Positions 48,237 through 59,313 of a stretch of DNA of 64,000 nucleotides are shown here, piece by piece (the stretch's first letter is position 1; every line of letters begins with the position of its first letter). Where the stretch lies: contig BCJX01000010.1 in NCBI GenBank assembly GCA_001600415.1, forward strand, positions 702,961 to 766,960, given 5' to 3'. A program made the translations under genes and the position numbers. Below the pieces are notes generated by a model. That model saw only the letters and a list, made by a program, of their open reading frames with translations, searched no databases and was not told the DNA's origin. Source of the DNA: Pascua guehoae (lineage: Eukaryota; Basidiomycota; Tremellomycetes; Trichosporonales; Trichosporonaceae).

Positions 48237-50782
48237 TTACTTAGGGGACTTGGGCGACTCGGACGACTCGGGGACCTCGGTGCCCATCATGGCAAGAACA
48301 TTCTTGAGCATGTCCTCGAGACGCTTCTGTGACTCGCGGACATGGGCCCACTCCTCGGCGCTAACGGTAACGGTGCCGCTGCTGGCCGCAGGCTTGGACG
48401 AGTCCTTGCGGTAGAGCTTGGACAACGACGACTCGCCAAAGAACTTCTTGCTCTTGTCCTTGGCAGCGGGAGCGGGCGCAAGCTCGCGCTCGGCGGCATC
48501 GGCACGCTCGGGGTCGTCCTTGGGGGCAGCCTGGATGGAAGGAGGGCGGGCCGGGGGCGTGATCTCAAACGCAGCCTGGATGAGGCTCTTGGAACCGCTG
48601 CCGAGGAACGACCTGGGATGTCAGCTGAGGCTATAGACACAGGAACCATAGCCAACTCACTCAAACAGGCCCGGGGCATGGACCTCGGGGGTAACGCCAC
48701 GCTCCGTGAGGCGGAGTGCACGGCGTACACTACGGAAGCGGGCACGCTCGAACGCAGAAATAGCGACGAGGACAGGGAAGCTGGTGACGCGGAGGAGGAA
48801 GACGTTGACCTCGTGGACGGTCTCCTGCGATGCGAAGAGCGAGAGCGGCAAGAGGATGATAACGGCGGGAATGTTGAAAGGCGGAATGTACGAGAAGATG
48901 GCGTCGCCCCGAACGTCCTCGACCGTGCCGACGACGCGCTGGAAGAGGAGCTCCTGACGGGCATTCGCATTGATGCTCTGGAACGCGCCCGAGAGGAAGG
49001 ACATCATCGTCGTGATCAGGAAAGTGCTGCACAGCATGGCGTAGGTGGTGAGGATGATGGGGCCGAGAATCGGGTGGAAGTTTTCGGCAGCGTTCCAGCC
49101 TGAACGTTAGTGAGATGATGCCAGGGGTGGTAGGGGATGACATACCAACAGAAGCACCACCGAACCAAATGCGCCTGGAGGTCAGTATCAGCCAACCAGT
49201 TCCAACCTACATCATGAGCCAGAGGACCTGTCCAAAGCTGTACTTGTCGGCGGCCAGACGCCAGAGGCAGAAGCAGGTGCCGCTGAATGCGATAGCTGTT
49301 GTCAGAACACGTCCCATTTGTTTAACGTACCGGTGAGAGCCATGAACCGCACGTAGGTGAGAACCATGCCACGCAGCTAACCGTCAGCGGGCGAACAAAT
49401 CACACCCTTGTACTCACAGCAATGACAACGACGTTGTCACGAATGAAGAAGAAGACGAGACGGGGGAAGAGGAAGCAGGCGCCGCACGCGAGAATGTCCA
49501 GCGCGAGGTCAGCCTCGTAGCGCGAGTGGTGGACGAGGCTGATGATGCGCATGACAAAGTAGATGATGAAGATGGCCATAAACGCCAGGTCAAACGTGTT
49601 CCACGCGTTAGCCAGGTAGACGGTAAAGCCCGACTCGTGCGCGCCAGCCATCTCGTCGAGGATAAAGCCAAACGCAAAGATAATGAACACGTATTCGAGT
49701 AAGGGGACGTATTTGAGGTGACGGTACACGAGCGTGGTGACGAGTAAGATGATGAGGGTCGCAAACACCGCAAACTCGCGCCAACGGCGCCAGCGGGGCA
49801 CGCGAAGGCGGGTGTAGTCGAGCCAACCGGCTTCGTATGGGTTGTAGGGATACACTTCCTCTGAGCGGTCCTTGTCGTCGTCGCGACTACGCTTGCCGCG
49901 ACCGCGACGGGGCGTCACGTCCTGGTCGGGAATGATCGCGCGCGTCGGGGCGGGGGCGTAGACAAGGTGACCGTTGTAAATCTCGGCGACGAGGTGCTGG
50001 ACGAGTGGCTGAGAGAGGAAGGTCTTGGCGCCAGACAGAATGGCAAGTTCCAGCGCGCTCTGGCGCGACGAAGCAGAGTCCTCCTTTTCGTCCACGCTCG
50101 CCCACACGTCCTCGGGGGCGCCGTCGAGCGCACCGTATGTGCGAACAAGCTCAGTTGCGAGCTCAGCCTCGTTCTCGGGGTTCGGCCACGTGCGGAGCAT
50201 CTTGACTGTGGCGTTAGTCACTTGCGGGGAAGGATGTGCCAGGCGGTGTGCCATCTCGGGTCCTGCCGGGCGATCAAGGCGAGCACCGGACGCCATAGGA
50301 GTGGCTGTCTGACTCACTCGCAAGCAGCTCGCAGAACGAAGCGCGCGTCGTCTGGAGCGGAACGTAGCTGAGGTCTGCATCGGCGAGGGAAATGAACTGG
50401 ATGCTGGATGGTCAGTCACTCGCCTTCCTTGCTACCTCCGTTCCCTCCCTTGCTCCTCTACTCACCGGTTCGCCATCAGCGCGTAGAGCACAGCGCCGAG
50501 CGACGCCGCGGTGCCCTTTGCACTGTCCTTGTCATTCTTCGGGGTAAACTGCTCGATGATGGGGCGGACAACAGTGTAGTTGAGGGCAGCGCTCTGGAGC
50601 TCCTCCCACGTGAGCGAAGTCTCAATCGCACCGACAATGGCCGTGTTGAGCGCGTGCAGGAGGCCGTACACGGTCGTCGACGGGTCCACCTCGTCGTCCG
50701 TGCTGGATCCCGAGCCCAGGTCGGGGAACGAGGTGGTGAGTGGCGTGGGCTGAGCGTTCTCTTGCTCTTGCTCCGACGACAT
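48237..50782 (-). CDS. Yvc1-like TRP-type vacuolar calcium channel
   Basis: Eight exons (50782-50466, 50403-50318, 50205-49418, 49376-49331, 49295-49211, 49174-49146, 49099-48661, 48612-48237) sum to 2166 nt, giving 721 residues, close to fungal Yvc1 size. The cytosolic N-terminal half (about 250 residues) ends at a basic RRWREF segment. Then come hydrophobic segments FAVFATLIILLVTTLVY, YVFIIFAFGFIL, AFMAIFIIYFVM, ILACGACFLFPRLVFFFI, a segment across exons 4-5, and a long segment LGPIILTTYAMLCSTFLITT, the expected pore-distal helix. The C-terminal tail ends in a short coiled coil (VRESQKRLEDMLKNVLAMMG) and Ser/Pro/Lys repeats. The family releases vacuolar calcium after osmotic shock and is activated by calcium and membrane stretch. 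Location and function are by family. Introns are 35-79 nt or so, plus 112 nt at 50206-50317. Confidence 0.88.
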
Positions 50783-51992
50783 TGTGGTTATGGTGGTATG
50801 TGCGGAGGAAGGTAGCAGTCTTGTTGGAGAAGAATTGAAGAGCCCAAGTCCAAGCTTTATGTGGGTGTGTGCTTTACGCACGGGACCCTAGAACGCTGTG
50901 ACAATTGTCAAAGGGGTGATGTCTCAAACCAAGGGTCCAGTGACTGCAGAGCAGCGTAGGGTAGCGACGAAGCAGGTTTGGATGGATGAGTGGGTGGATG
51001 GATGCGACGAGGTGCACAGGTGCACAGGTGGCATCACACGCATCGTGCAGTGCGCACTGAACCCCATTGACAAATGACCTTACCGACGGGATGATCGACG
51101 CGATGGGTGAACCCCGTGCCTCGCGTCACGCGCGCCAGTGGTGGCCGCGGCCATACGCCACCCTAGCCTAGATCGCAGACACGCCTCGAGGCTGGTTTCA
51201 TATCGACACACTCTGTCCACTTTTAAAAAAGCTGGGCATGCTGGGCAGTGTATCCTATATATGGACCGCTAGAGGGCAGTCAGACAACCATAGTGTGCAT
51301 GCCTGCATGACGCACATTGTCAATGCGCCCAAAGGCAACGTGATAGCGTGGACATGCGTACCCTGGGTCGGCCGAGACGAATCGACATTGTGCTTTGGCC
51401 GCATCTCGTCCGTGACAGGTGGGCGTCCATGTCTGGGGCCACCCTCACACCTCCTGTCTGGATGGATGCTCAGAGTTGATGCTCGTCGCTCTTTTATCGC
51501 CCCGTGTGATTCACTTTGACCCGCCGAACCCGTCCGCCCCTGCATCATGCGGATCTTGCCAAAAGATGTGTGAGGCCATCCCATCTATTGTTACAGCTCA
51601 CCCACACTACTCTCCCGTCTCGGTTCCATTCCACCAGCGCTTGATCTCCAAACGCTGCATGTGGGCTTTGCTTTTGTGGTAGTATTTACCGATTGACAGC
51701 GGAGCCCCGCCGGTTGCAATTCGGTGTCGGTCAACTGGGGTTACTGCGGCCCCACTGGCCAACGAACAACTGGCCAACTGGCCAACGGGGATACGAGTGC
51801 CTGGATGGTGCCTGTGGGTTTTGACGGCAAACAGAGGGTGGAGGCGTGCACGGTAGAGAAGGCTCGGAAGACGGCAACTTGTCGGATATGGCGTCAGATG
51901 GCATCCGTCTTCCGCCTTCGCTCGACCAAGACTAGACACATATCTTTGGGACACGATCCGCATCTTGTTTTCCCACCACTGCTCACCTTGCC
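50783..51992. promoter_or_regulatory. divergent promoter region, Yvc1-like channel and D-lactate dehydrogenase
   Basis: A 1.21 kb head-to-head spacer. A TATATATGG motif lies at 51253-51262, and GGATGGATG-type short repeats lie at 50980-51003. No gene is supported. Confidence 0.5.
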
Positions 51993-54074
51993 ATGTTTTC
52001 CCGTACCACTGCCACCACCTTCCGCGCGTGTGCCCGCAGCCGGGGCAGCGCTCGCCCCTCGACGTCGTCGCTGTCGCACTCGGCGCCAGCACGCTTCCAG
52101 AGCACGGTCAAGCCTCCCGGAGCTGGATTGGGCGCTGGTCCCGACCCCGTGCAGCTCAAGGAGACTGCACAGCGTGCAAAGAATGCCCGGACGTGGCTCT
52201 CTGCGGCGCTGATTGCCGGTGCGGCGGTCACGGGCTACGTGGTTGCGCAGGGCGTGCGCCCCACACTGCCGCCGCTCTCGTTCCTCTTGCCGAGTGACAT
52301 TGCCATTCCACTCCAGGAGACCCACCAGCCTACGTACGGCAGCAGGGACGACTACCTCGCTGCCATTGAGGAGATCAAGGAGTATTACAAGGCCAAGGGC
52401 AAGGAGGACGATGTGAGCACGGATGAGGAGGACCTCGCCCACCACGGTGTCTCCGAGTGGAGCTACCACGAGGCTGAGCTCCCCACCGTCGTCGTGTGGG
52501 TCGACTCGACTCCGGAAGTGCAGGAAATCGTCCGCATCGCCCGCAAGTACCGTGTCCCCATCACTCCCTTCTCGGGAGGTACCTCGCTCGAGGGCCACTT
52601 TAGCAGCGTACGTCAGCCTTTTGGCACCCATCAACGGAGTGATTCTCAAGTCGCTGACGTGATACCAGCCCTACGGCGGCATCTCGCTCGATGTCTCGCG
52701 CATGGACAAGATTCTCAGCATCTCGGAGATGGACGGCGAGGCCAGGGTCCAGGCCGGTGTCAAGTGGGAGGACCTCAACGACTACCTTGTCAAGAAGGGC
52801 ATTCCTCTCTTCTGGCCCGTTGACCCAGGACCGGGTGCCACCTTTGGCGGCATGGCGGGCACTGGCTGCTCGGGCACCAACGCTGTGCGCTACGGTACCG
52901 CCAAGGGCGAGTGGTTTATCAACCTCGTGAGTGCGGGTGGTGTTGTGGGAGTGTCCGCCAGATCAGATCGCTGACATTGCGGTAGACTGTCGTCCTCCCC
53001 ACTGGCGAGGTGATCAAGACGCGCTCCAGTGCGCGCAAGTCGTCTGCGGGCTGGGACGCGACAAAGATCTTCCTCGGTGCCGAAGGTACACTCGGTATTG
53101 TCACCGAGGCGACTCTCAAGCTTGCCCCACTCCTCCCTACCAAGGTTGCCGTGGTCAACTTCCCAGGTGTCGAGGAGGCCGTTCGTGCCGCTACCGAGAT
53201 GTACGTTGTGGCTGGCTGTAGCTATACCGATGCTAACCTTTTTAGGGTCAACCAGGGCTACCCCGTCCAGTGTGTCGAGTACCTCGACAGCCGTACCATG
53301 CACGCTGTCAACAATGGTGGTGTCGCAGGCCGCTCGTACCCTGAAAAGGACTCGCTCTTTATCAAGTTCCAAGGGTGCGTCTGCCATTGTCCAACAACTG
53401 GTCTGACCCCGCAGCTCGGACGCAATGATGAAGGAGGTGGCCAAGGGCGTCCAGGCCCTTACTGCCAAGCACGGTGGCCGCAACTTTGAGTTTTCCAAGA
53501 CGGACAAGGACGCCGAGAACCTGTGGGAGGGCCGCAAGGCGGCGCTCTGGAGTGTCCTCGCGATGCGTCCCGGAGGCAAGGTGTGGACCACTGATGTCTG
53601 CGTTCCCATCTCCAAGCTCCCACGCCTGGTCGAGGAGACGGCCGAGGACTTTGAAAAGCGCGGCCTCGAGGCGGCCCACTTTGGCCACGTCGGCGACGGC
53701 AACGTCCACACCCTCGCGCTATTCTCGGACGACGAGGAACTCGAGCGCGTCCGTGAGGCCGTCCACGAGATGGTCCACCGTGCCCAGCGACTCGGAGGTA
53801 CTTGCTCGGGCGAGCACGGCGTCGGCATGGGCAAGATTGAGTACTTGCCACGTGAGCGATTCTTTACTAAGCTGTTTGGGGGTTTGGGCTAACGCAATAT
53901 TTAGTCGAGCTGGGTGAAGGTACCGTCAACCTGATGGAACAGGTGAGAAGAACAGACCACGGTGACAGGGCGGGAGACTGACGCAATCAGGTCAAGAGGA
54001 CTGTCGACCCCATGTGCCTCATGAACCCGGGCAAGGTCTACCCAAACATTGTCCCCAAGAAGCCGACCGCATGA
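51993..54074 (+). CDS. DLD1: D-lactate dehydrogenase (cytochrome), mitochondrial, FAD-linked
   Basis: Seven exons (51993-52607, 52669-52926, 52986-53200, 53246-53374, 53415-53851, 53905-53942, 53991-54074) give 1776 nt and 591 residues. It oxidises D-lactate to pyruvate and passes electrons to cytochrome c at the inner mitochondrial membrane. Seen: Arg/Ser-rich presequence (MFSRTTATTFRACARSRGSA); an anchor segment WLSAALIAGAAVTGYVV; the PCMH-type FAD-binding domain with ITPFSGGTSLEGH and DPGPGATFGGMAGTGCSGTN; IFLGAEGTLGIVTEA; and the C-terminal oxidase domain with the metal/substrate motif HFGHVGDGNVH and GTCSGEHGVGMGK. The end is LMNPGKVYPN, as in the family. All joins are in phase. Other D-2-hydroxyacid dehydrogenases share the fold; the membrane anchor after the presequence favours Dld1. 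Confidence 0.93.
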
Positions 54075-54413
54075 GGGAAGGAAGACACCTGAACCCCTCA
54101 TCGGGGGTTTGGGATAAAATAGACGAAAGTGCGCCGGATCGCAGCAGCCCCTGATGAATGTGTACAGTGGTCGGAGGCGATGTGGCAGTTCAAGTGCCAC
54201 ACTCAATGATATGGTCTCCTAACATTTCTTCTACCTTCCCCGAGAATAATCTTGCTTCCTCATCTTCCATCCTCTTGGGCGTCCCATCACCTACTCACAT
54301 ACTCCTCATCTACTCCTCTTCTGTCACTGCATAATTGACAGAGCGCGCTGCACCATCGTCCTGTCCCACTGTCGCCACACGCCTTCCCTTGCCGTCGCCG
54401 TCGCCGCGTCGCC
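54075..54413. other. short intergenic region
   Basis: A 339-nt spacer: 3' flank of the dehydrogenase and CT-rich leader (TCTTCTACCTTCC, TCCTCATCTTCC) of the next gene. Nothing else is seen. Confidence 0.6.
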
Positions 54414-56165
54414 ATGCCCCCAGCAACCCAGCTCAAGTTTGTCGCACCGCAAGACCTCTTCACGCCCCCCGAGACCGTGTACCTGCAGCCAGCGGAGCGG
54501 TTCTCTTCACAACCGGCTTGTTCTGGGGACGAGATGGATGTGGACAGCGAAGCGACGCTCGAGGAAAGGGACTCGTCCGATCTCCAATCGCTGAGCTCGT
54601 CATCCACCCCTGTATCACCGTCGCCTGGCAAGTATCATGCAAGGCCGAAGATATTGTCTTCCTCGTCTGAAGGCAATTCCTCGTCCTCGGCCTCAGCGTC
54701 GGCATCGACGGATAGTGGCATTGGAGGTCAAGGCCTGCACCCTCATCCGTACGGCCCGCCACCGGGAAAACGGCCAAAGCCAAACGTCGCACGCAAGGCG
54801 TTAATGTCGGAGTATGTCCCTTCAACATCCGTGGGAGAGGTTCCAGTATCGCGTGGCCGCAAGGCCCCGTTTTACGCTACGATCGAGGCTGCGGGTTGCA
54901 TGGGACTCGACACTGCAGGAACGGTAGAAGGAACAGAGGAGCACGGGGACATGTCAGTGCAATCCGAGACGGCCGCACAGGCACACGAATTTGAAGACAA
55001 CGACGGTTCCACCAACCACGCCCGCTCGGTCACCCCTGCCGCACAGCGGAAATCACTCAAGACACCCGCCATGCTCCGCCGCCTGGGCACACCTACCCCG
55101 CTCGACGTGGCCAACACGCGCGCTCAGGCGGTGCGACGAGCATCGCTCGCCCCCAGCCACCAGGCGACCTTTGCCTCGCTCGCGCCGGTGCTGGCGCGCC
55201 GCATCGTCGGGTTCCTCGACACGGACAGCCTCAAGGCGCTCGCGCTCGTCGGCCGTTCGTGGCGCGCACACGCCGCGCCCGTCTTGTACGAGTCGCTCGT
55301 GTTTGGTGGCGACAGCATGGCGGGTGTCGACGTGTTCGCGGGTGCTAGGCCGGTTCCGCGGCCCCATGCCAAGGGTGCAAGCCATGCCAAGGGTGCAAGG
55401 AGGAACATCACGCAGGCCGAGGCACTCGCGATCCACGCCACGGAGACGATGGCCCACGCACGGCGGGTTGCGTTTACCGACATCGCGAGTGTGCTCGCCT
55501 TGCACGACGTACGGGGCGAGCACAAGCTGCTCAAGAACGTCAAGCACGTGTCGCTGCCGTCGGGGTTCTGGCGCGAGCTGGTCGCCATCGCCCCCGAGCC
55601 ACCCGCCAAGGACAAGAGCAAGGGCAAGAGCAAAGACAAGGGCAAAAACCGCACCGACCACCAACGCCAGGCAAAGTACGAGGCCGTCTACAACATGCTC
55701 GTCACGCTCAAGCCGCGGCACGTGTGCGCCACGCTCCTCGACACGCTGCCCACACCCGAGGCCGAGCACTTTCTCCACAGCGCGGTGGAAAAGTTTACAA
55801 ACCGCCTCTTGTTCACGTGGAAGCCCGCGAGCTTCACGGCCCATACCGTGTGGTATGTCCAGCCGCTCTGGGCGGCTGTGCCCCACTACCGCGTGTTTTA
55901 CACCACGGACCGCGCGGCATGGCGCCAGTGGAAGGGGAGCGTGCCGTGCCTCACGGTGCCGCGGTCCAACAAAAAGGTCAAAATCGAGTATCTCAACATT
56001 ATGGCGCCCATGACCGTCTCGGACGAGGGGGGACAGTTTCGCGACCTCTGGGTGTATGATAGGGACCAGCAGATGGTCGTCGTCAAGCCCCGCCAGCATG
56101 AGACGTTTGTGTTTTGGCGAGAAGGGGCGGGCGGGGCGTGTGTCTGTTGTGCGAGTCGGTGCTGA
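54414..56165 (+). CDS. intronless F-box-like protein
   Basis: A single open exon of 583 codons, starting ATGCCCCCAGCAACC. The N-terminal 230 residues are Ser/Pro-rich and disordered, with SSSSEGNSSSSASASASTDS and several SP sites. Residues about 253-295 form an F-box-like segment, FASLAPVLARRIVGFLDTDS then LKALALVGRSWRAHAAPVLY. That is a typical basidiomycete F-box layout; such proteins recruit targets to SCF ubiquitin ligases. The rest is a leucine-poor domain with a Lys/Asp-rich insert (KDKSKGKSKDKGKNRTDHQR), then TPEAEHFLHSAVEKFTNR and YNKIEYLNIMAPM-like sequence. It is longer than, and not obviously homologous to, the F-box-like pair at 25.9-33.2 kb. The lack of introns is unusual among its neighbours. 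Confidence 0.75.
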   Translation: MPPATQLKFVAPQDLFTPPETVYLQPAERFSSQPACSGDEMDVDSEATLEERDSSDLQSLSSSSTPVSPSPGKYHARPKILSSSSEGNSSSSASASASTDSGIGGQGLHPHPYGPPPGKRPKPNVARKALMSEYVPSTSVGEVPVSRGRKAPFYATIEAAGCMGLDTAGTVEGTEEHGDMSVQSETAAQAHEFEDNDGSTNHARSVTPAAQRKSLKTPAMLRRLGTPTPLDVANTRAQAVRRASLAPSHQATFASLAPVLARRIVGFLDTDSLKALALVGRSWRAHAAPVLYESLVFGGDSMAGVDVFAGARPVPRPHAKGASHAKGARRNITQAEALAIHATETMAHARRVAFTDIASVLALHDVRGEHKLLKNVKHVSLPSGFWRELVAIAPEPPAKDKSKGKSKDKGKNRTDHQRQAKYEAVYNMLVTLKPRHVCATLLDTLPTPEAEHFLHSAVEKFTNRLLFTWKPASFTAHTVWYVQPLWAAVPHYRVFYTTDRAAWRQWKGSVPCLTVPRSNKKVKIEYLNIMAPMTVSDEGGQFRDLWVYDRDQQMVVVKPRQHETFVFWREGAGGACVCCASRC

Positions 56166-57281
56166 TCGTGTGGAGGTGTAGGCGTGTGTCCGGGTGTTGG
56201 TTGTGTGTCCGGGTGTTGGTTGTCCCGAGATATCAGTGTTGTGCGCGATGAGCTATCTGTATTATGTCTGTGTGTTGTGACGAGCCACCTGTAAACTAGG
56301 TCTGTGTGTTGCGCGGTGCGCGCGTCAAGCTATGTGTCCTACGTCTGTGTGTTGCGCGCGTCAAGCTATCTGTAGACTTTGTCTGGGTGTTGCGGGCAAT
56401 GAATTATGGCAACGTCTTATGTTGTGGCGCTCAGTATGACCAACGGCAGTACGATAGCGGCTCGTCGGCGAAAAAGCCGGCGGCGCCTCTTCGATAGGCA
56501 ACTGAAACGGACAAACGGCTCCGTGGAGGTATCGTTCCCATCGAAACGGCGTGTCGTTCCCGCCACGCCTCGACGATAAGTGCTCCGGGCGGGCGACAAT
56601 CGCGCATGAGCGCAGCGCAAACATGCGAGCAGAGCAGAGTAGCAGTGTACAGGTGCGCCACAATGGGCAGGAAGCAGGACACCAGTGTGCAGAAAATGAG
56701 ATGCAAGCATGCACACCCAACTAGCAGTTGACACCCAATACGCAGCGGCACTAGAGAACTCGAGACGGTACTCTTAGTGGATGCTCGGCCGCCGCCACAG
56801 GACGCCGATACAGCACTAGTGGCGGGGCACTAGTGGCGGGGTGGCGGCGACCAAATCTGCCCAGCGGCCAAATATACGACGGATAAACGACGTGCCTGCG
56901 CGGCGCATGTGACCGACAGTGGAGCATACGGACATAGTGACGTGCGGACGACGCCGAGTGGTTATCCCCGCGGCACTCCGGGCGCAGCGCATATCGCATC
57001 GCAGCCGAGTGTCCAAAGGTTGATGCATCGCTTGGGCATGCCAACCTCCTCAACACGTATCGATGATGCCACTAGTTACCGCGGTACATGGCTTGTTGGC
57101 GGTGGGCAGGCAAGGCTAGGCACACGTCTGGTCGTGTGCGCCGGCGATGGCCGGCGCGCTCCACTGGATCCTGGTGGTGCTCACGATATGAGGGCTCATA
57201 TAACACGCTCGTCTGGTCTGGGGGCTCTGGATTTCTCCCCTCCTATATTGAGAATTTACGACGCGGCAGAATCGGATAAGA
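56166..57281. other. intergenic with short direct repeats
   Basis: About 1.1 kb. A 20-bp unit GTGTGTCCGGGTGTTGGTTG is repeated in tandem at about 56184-56223, and GTCTGTGTGTTGCG with GCGCGTCAAGCTAT recurs at 56301-56370. A duplicated CACTAGTGGCGGGG is at 56814-56840. No gene is seen. Confidence 0.55.
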
Positions 57282-59313
57282 ATGACTGACCACCTGGACC
57301 CGAAACGACCCTCGGACGGGGACCGCAAACAGCGCGACGACGAAAAGGGCGACGACCCCGACACGCAGGTCTTGGCGATTGACGAGACGGACGAGATTAT
57401 CCGTGCCGAGCATGAGTTTACGTGCGCACACGGGCTGGGGTGGGGGAACGTGTGGCTGACGTCCAGGCCCGAGGAGTATCGTCGGGTTCAGATCAAGTTT
57501 GACTTGTGCGTGTGGCCATTCGACTTGGGGAGAGTGCTGATACCCCTGCAGGATTCTCATGGTGAGGAGTGGCGGGCCCAAGTCTACGGCATACTGACGC
57601 AGCTCGACAGCCCATGCTCATGGTCCGTAAGTCATCCCCGCGTGGGGTGTTCATGTCGCTCACGCCACAGTCTATGGCATCCAGTTTAGCGACAAGACAT
57701 CGCTGTCTGCCGGCTCGGTCTTTGGCCTGTTTGAGGACACGGGCATGACGCGCGCGCAGTATGGCAACCTGACTGCCTTCTTCTGTGAGTCCCAGCACGA
57801 GACGCACTCGCAACCCGCCACTGACCACTGAGACATGGCGTACGCGCTCGCCCAGTTCCCCATGGCGTGGGTCCTCCAGCACCTGCCTCTCGGCCGCGCG
57901 CTCGGCGGGTGCGTCGTCATCTGGGGCACCTTGGTCATGATCCTCGGCGCGTGCAATAGCTACGCCCAGCTCGCTGCCGTGCGCACGTTTTTGGGCTGGT
58001 TCGAGTCGGTCGTCACGCCTGGCTTTGCAATCTTCACTGCCTCGTGGTGGCTCCGTCGCGAGCAGACTCTGTGAGTCCGAGTCCGGGAGTGTTGTCTGTC
58101 CCACTGTTTTGACTGACACCCGTCCTAGGCGCCAGTCAATGTACTACGCTATGAGTAAGTACCGCACACCCTGTACCACCGCCCCCAGCAGCCTAACCCG
58201 GCAGACACCTTCTTTGCCATCATCTTCTCGGTCGGCACATACTTTATCGCAAAGGAGGCCGAGGAGCGCGGTGGCATCTCTGCGTGGCGTGTCATCAACT
58301 TTTTCCTCGGCGGCACCACCGTCGGGCTGGGTATCATCTTCCTCATCTTTGGCGGCACGCCCGACGAAGTGTGGTGGCTCTCCAAGCGCGAAAAGCTCAT
58401 GGTCAAGGCGCGCATCGTCTCCAATGCTAGTGAGTAGCAATTGCAACAGACCCCGTCCGTCTTGATTCGCACTGACACCATCCTCTAGCTGGTGGCGCCG
58501 AGCGGCAGCCCTGGAAGTGGTACCAGGTCCGAGAGTGCTTCCGCGACCCCCAGTACTGGAACTCGGTCGTGTACAACGTTATCAGCAATGTAAGCTGCGC
58601 GAAACCGTGTTGTGCTGACCGCCGCCAGATCCCAAACGGAGCATTGACGACGTTTGACCGCCTCATCTTCACCTCGTTTGGCTTTACAAACCTCCAGTCC
58701 ATTCTGTTCAACCTGCCCACGTACGCCCTGACGTGTACGTGTATCATCATCTCGGCCGTCATTGTCCGCTACGTCCGCCGCACGGCCTTCCCGCTCTCCA
58801 TCTTCTTCCTCGCCCTCCCCATGGTCTGCCTCTTTATCATCGGCCTCGCAAAGCTCGACAAGTGGGAAAAGTGGGGGCTCTGGATGACAAACTACCTCAC
58901 CACCATCTCCACCTTTGTGCTCGTCTGGCCCGCCATTTCCGTAAACGTCGCGGGCCGCACGAAAAAGTCGTTTTTCGGCGCCACGTCGCTGTTTTGCTAC
59001 TGCGTCGGTAACATTATCGGCTCCCAAGTCTTTAGTGGCGAGGACACGTTTACGAACGGCCTCATCCTCTGTGCCACCGCCACGGCAGTCACCATCGTCT
59101 CCATGTTTACCTGGTGGTGGGGCTACGCCCACGCAAACAAGAAGCGCGAAGAGGCTTTCTTGGCGTCGGGCATGACCATGGAGGAGCGCGAGCGCCTCAA
59201 CCGCATCAATGGCGAGGCAGACATGACGGATATGGAGGTGAGTTCTTTTCGTCCCGACGGCAGGCTTTGGTTTCTGACGCGACAAGAACCCCCATTTCCG
59301 CTATCAATACTAG
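57282..59313 (+). CDS. MFS transporter, allantoate permease (Dal5/ACS) family
   Basis: Ten exons (57282-57505, 57552-57561, 57611-57626, 57671-57784, 57833-58070, 58129-58154, 58205-58429, 58489-58589, 58629-59237, 59287-59313) sum to 1590 nt, giving 529 residues. Plasma-membrane proton-coupled uptake of an organic anion, such as allantoate, ureidosuccinate, dipeptides or a vitamin, is expected from the family; the substrate is unknown. Seen: charged N-terminal tail; YRRVQIKFDLILMPMLMVLY leading to GIQFSDKTSLS; AYALAQFPMAWVLQHLPLGR (TM3-4 loop); FLGWFESVVTPGF; ASWWLRREQTLRQSMYYAM; PNGALTTFDRLIFTSFGF; and a C-terminal NPHFRYQY. Exons 2 and 3 are micro-exons of 10 and 16 nt encoding the first membrane helix; without them the frame breaks. 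There are twelve hydrophobic segments, as expected. Confidence 0.9.
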
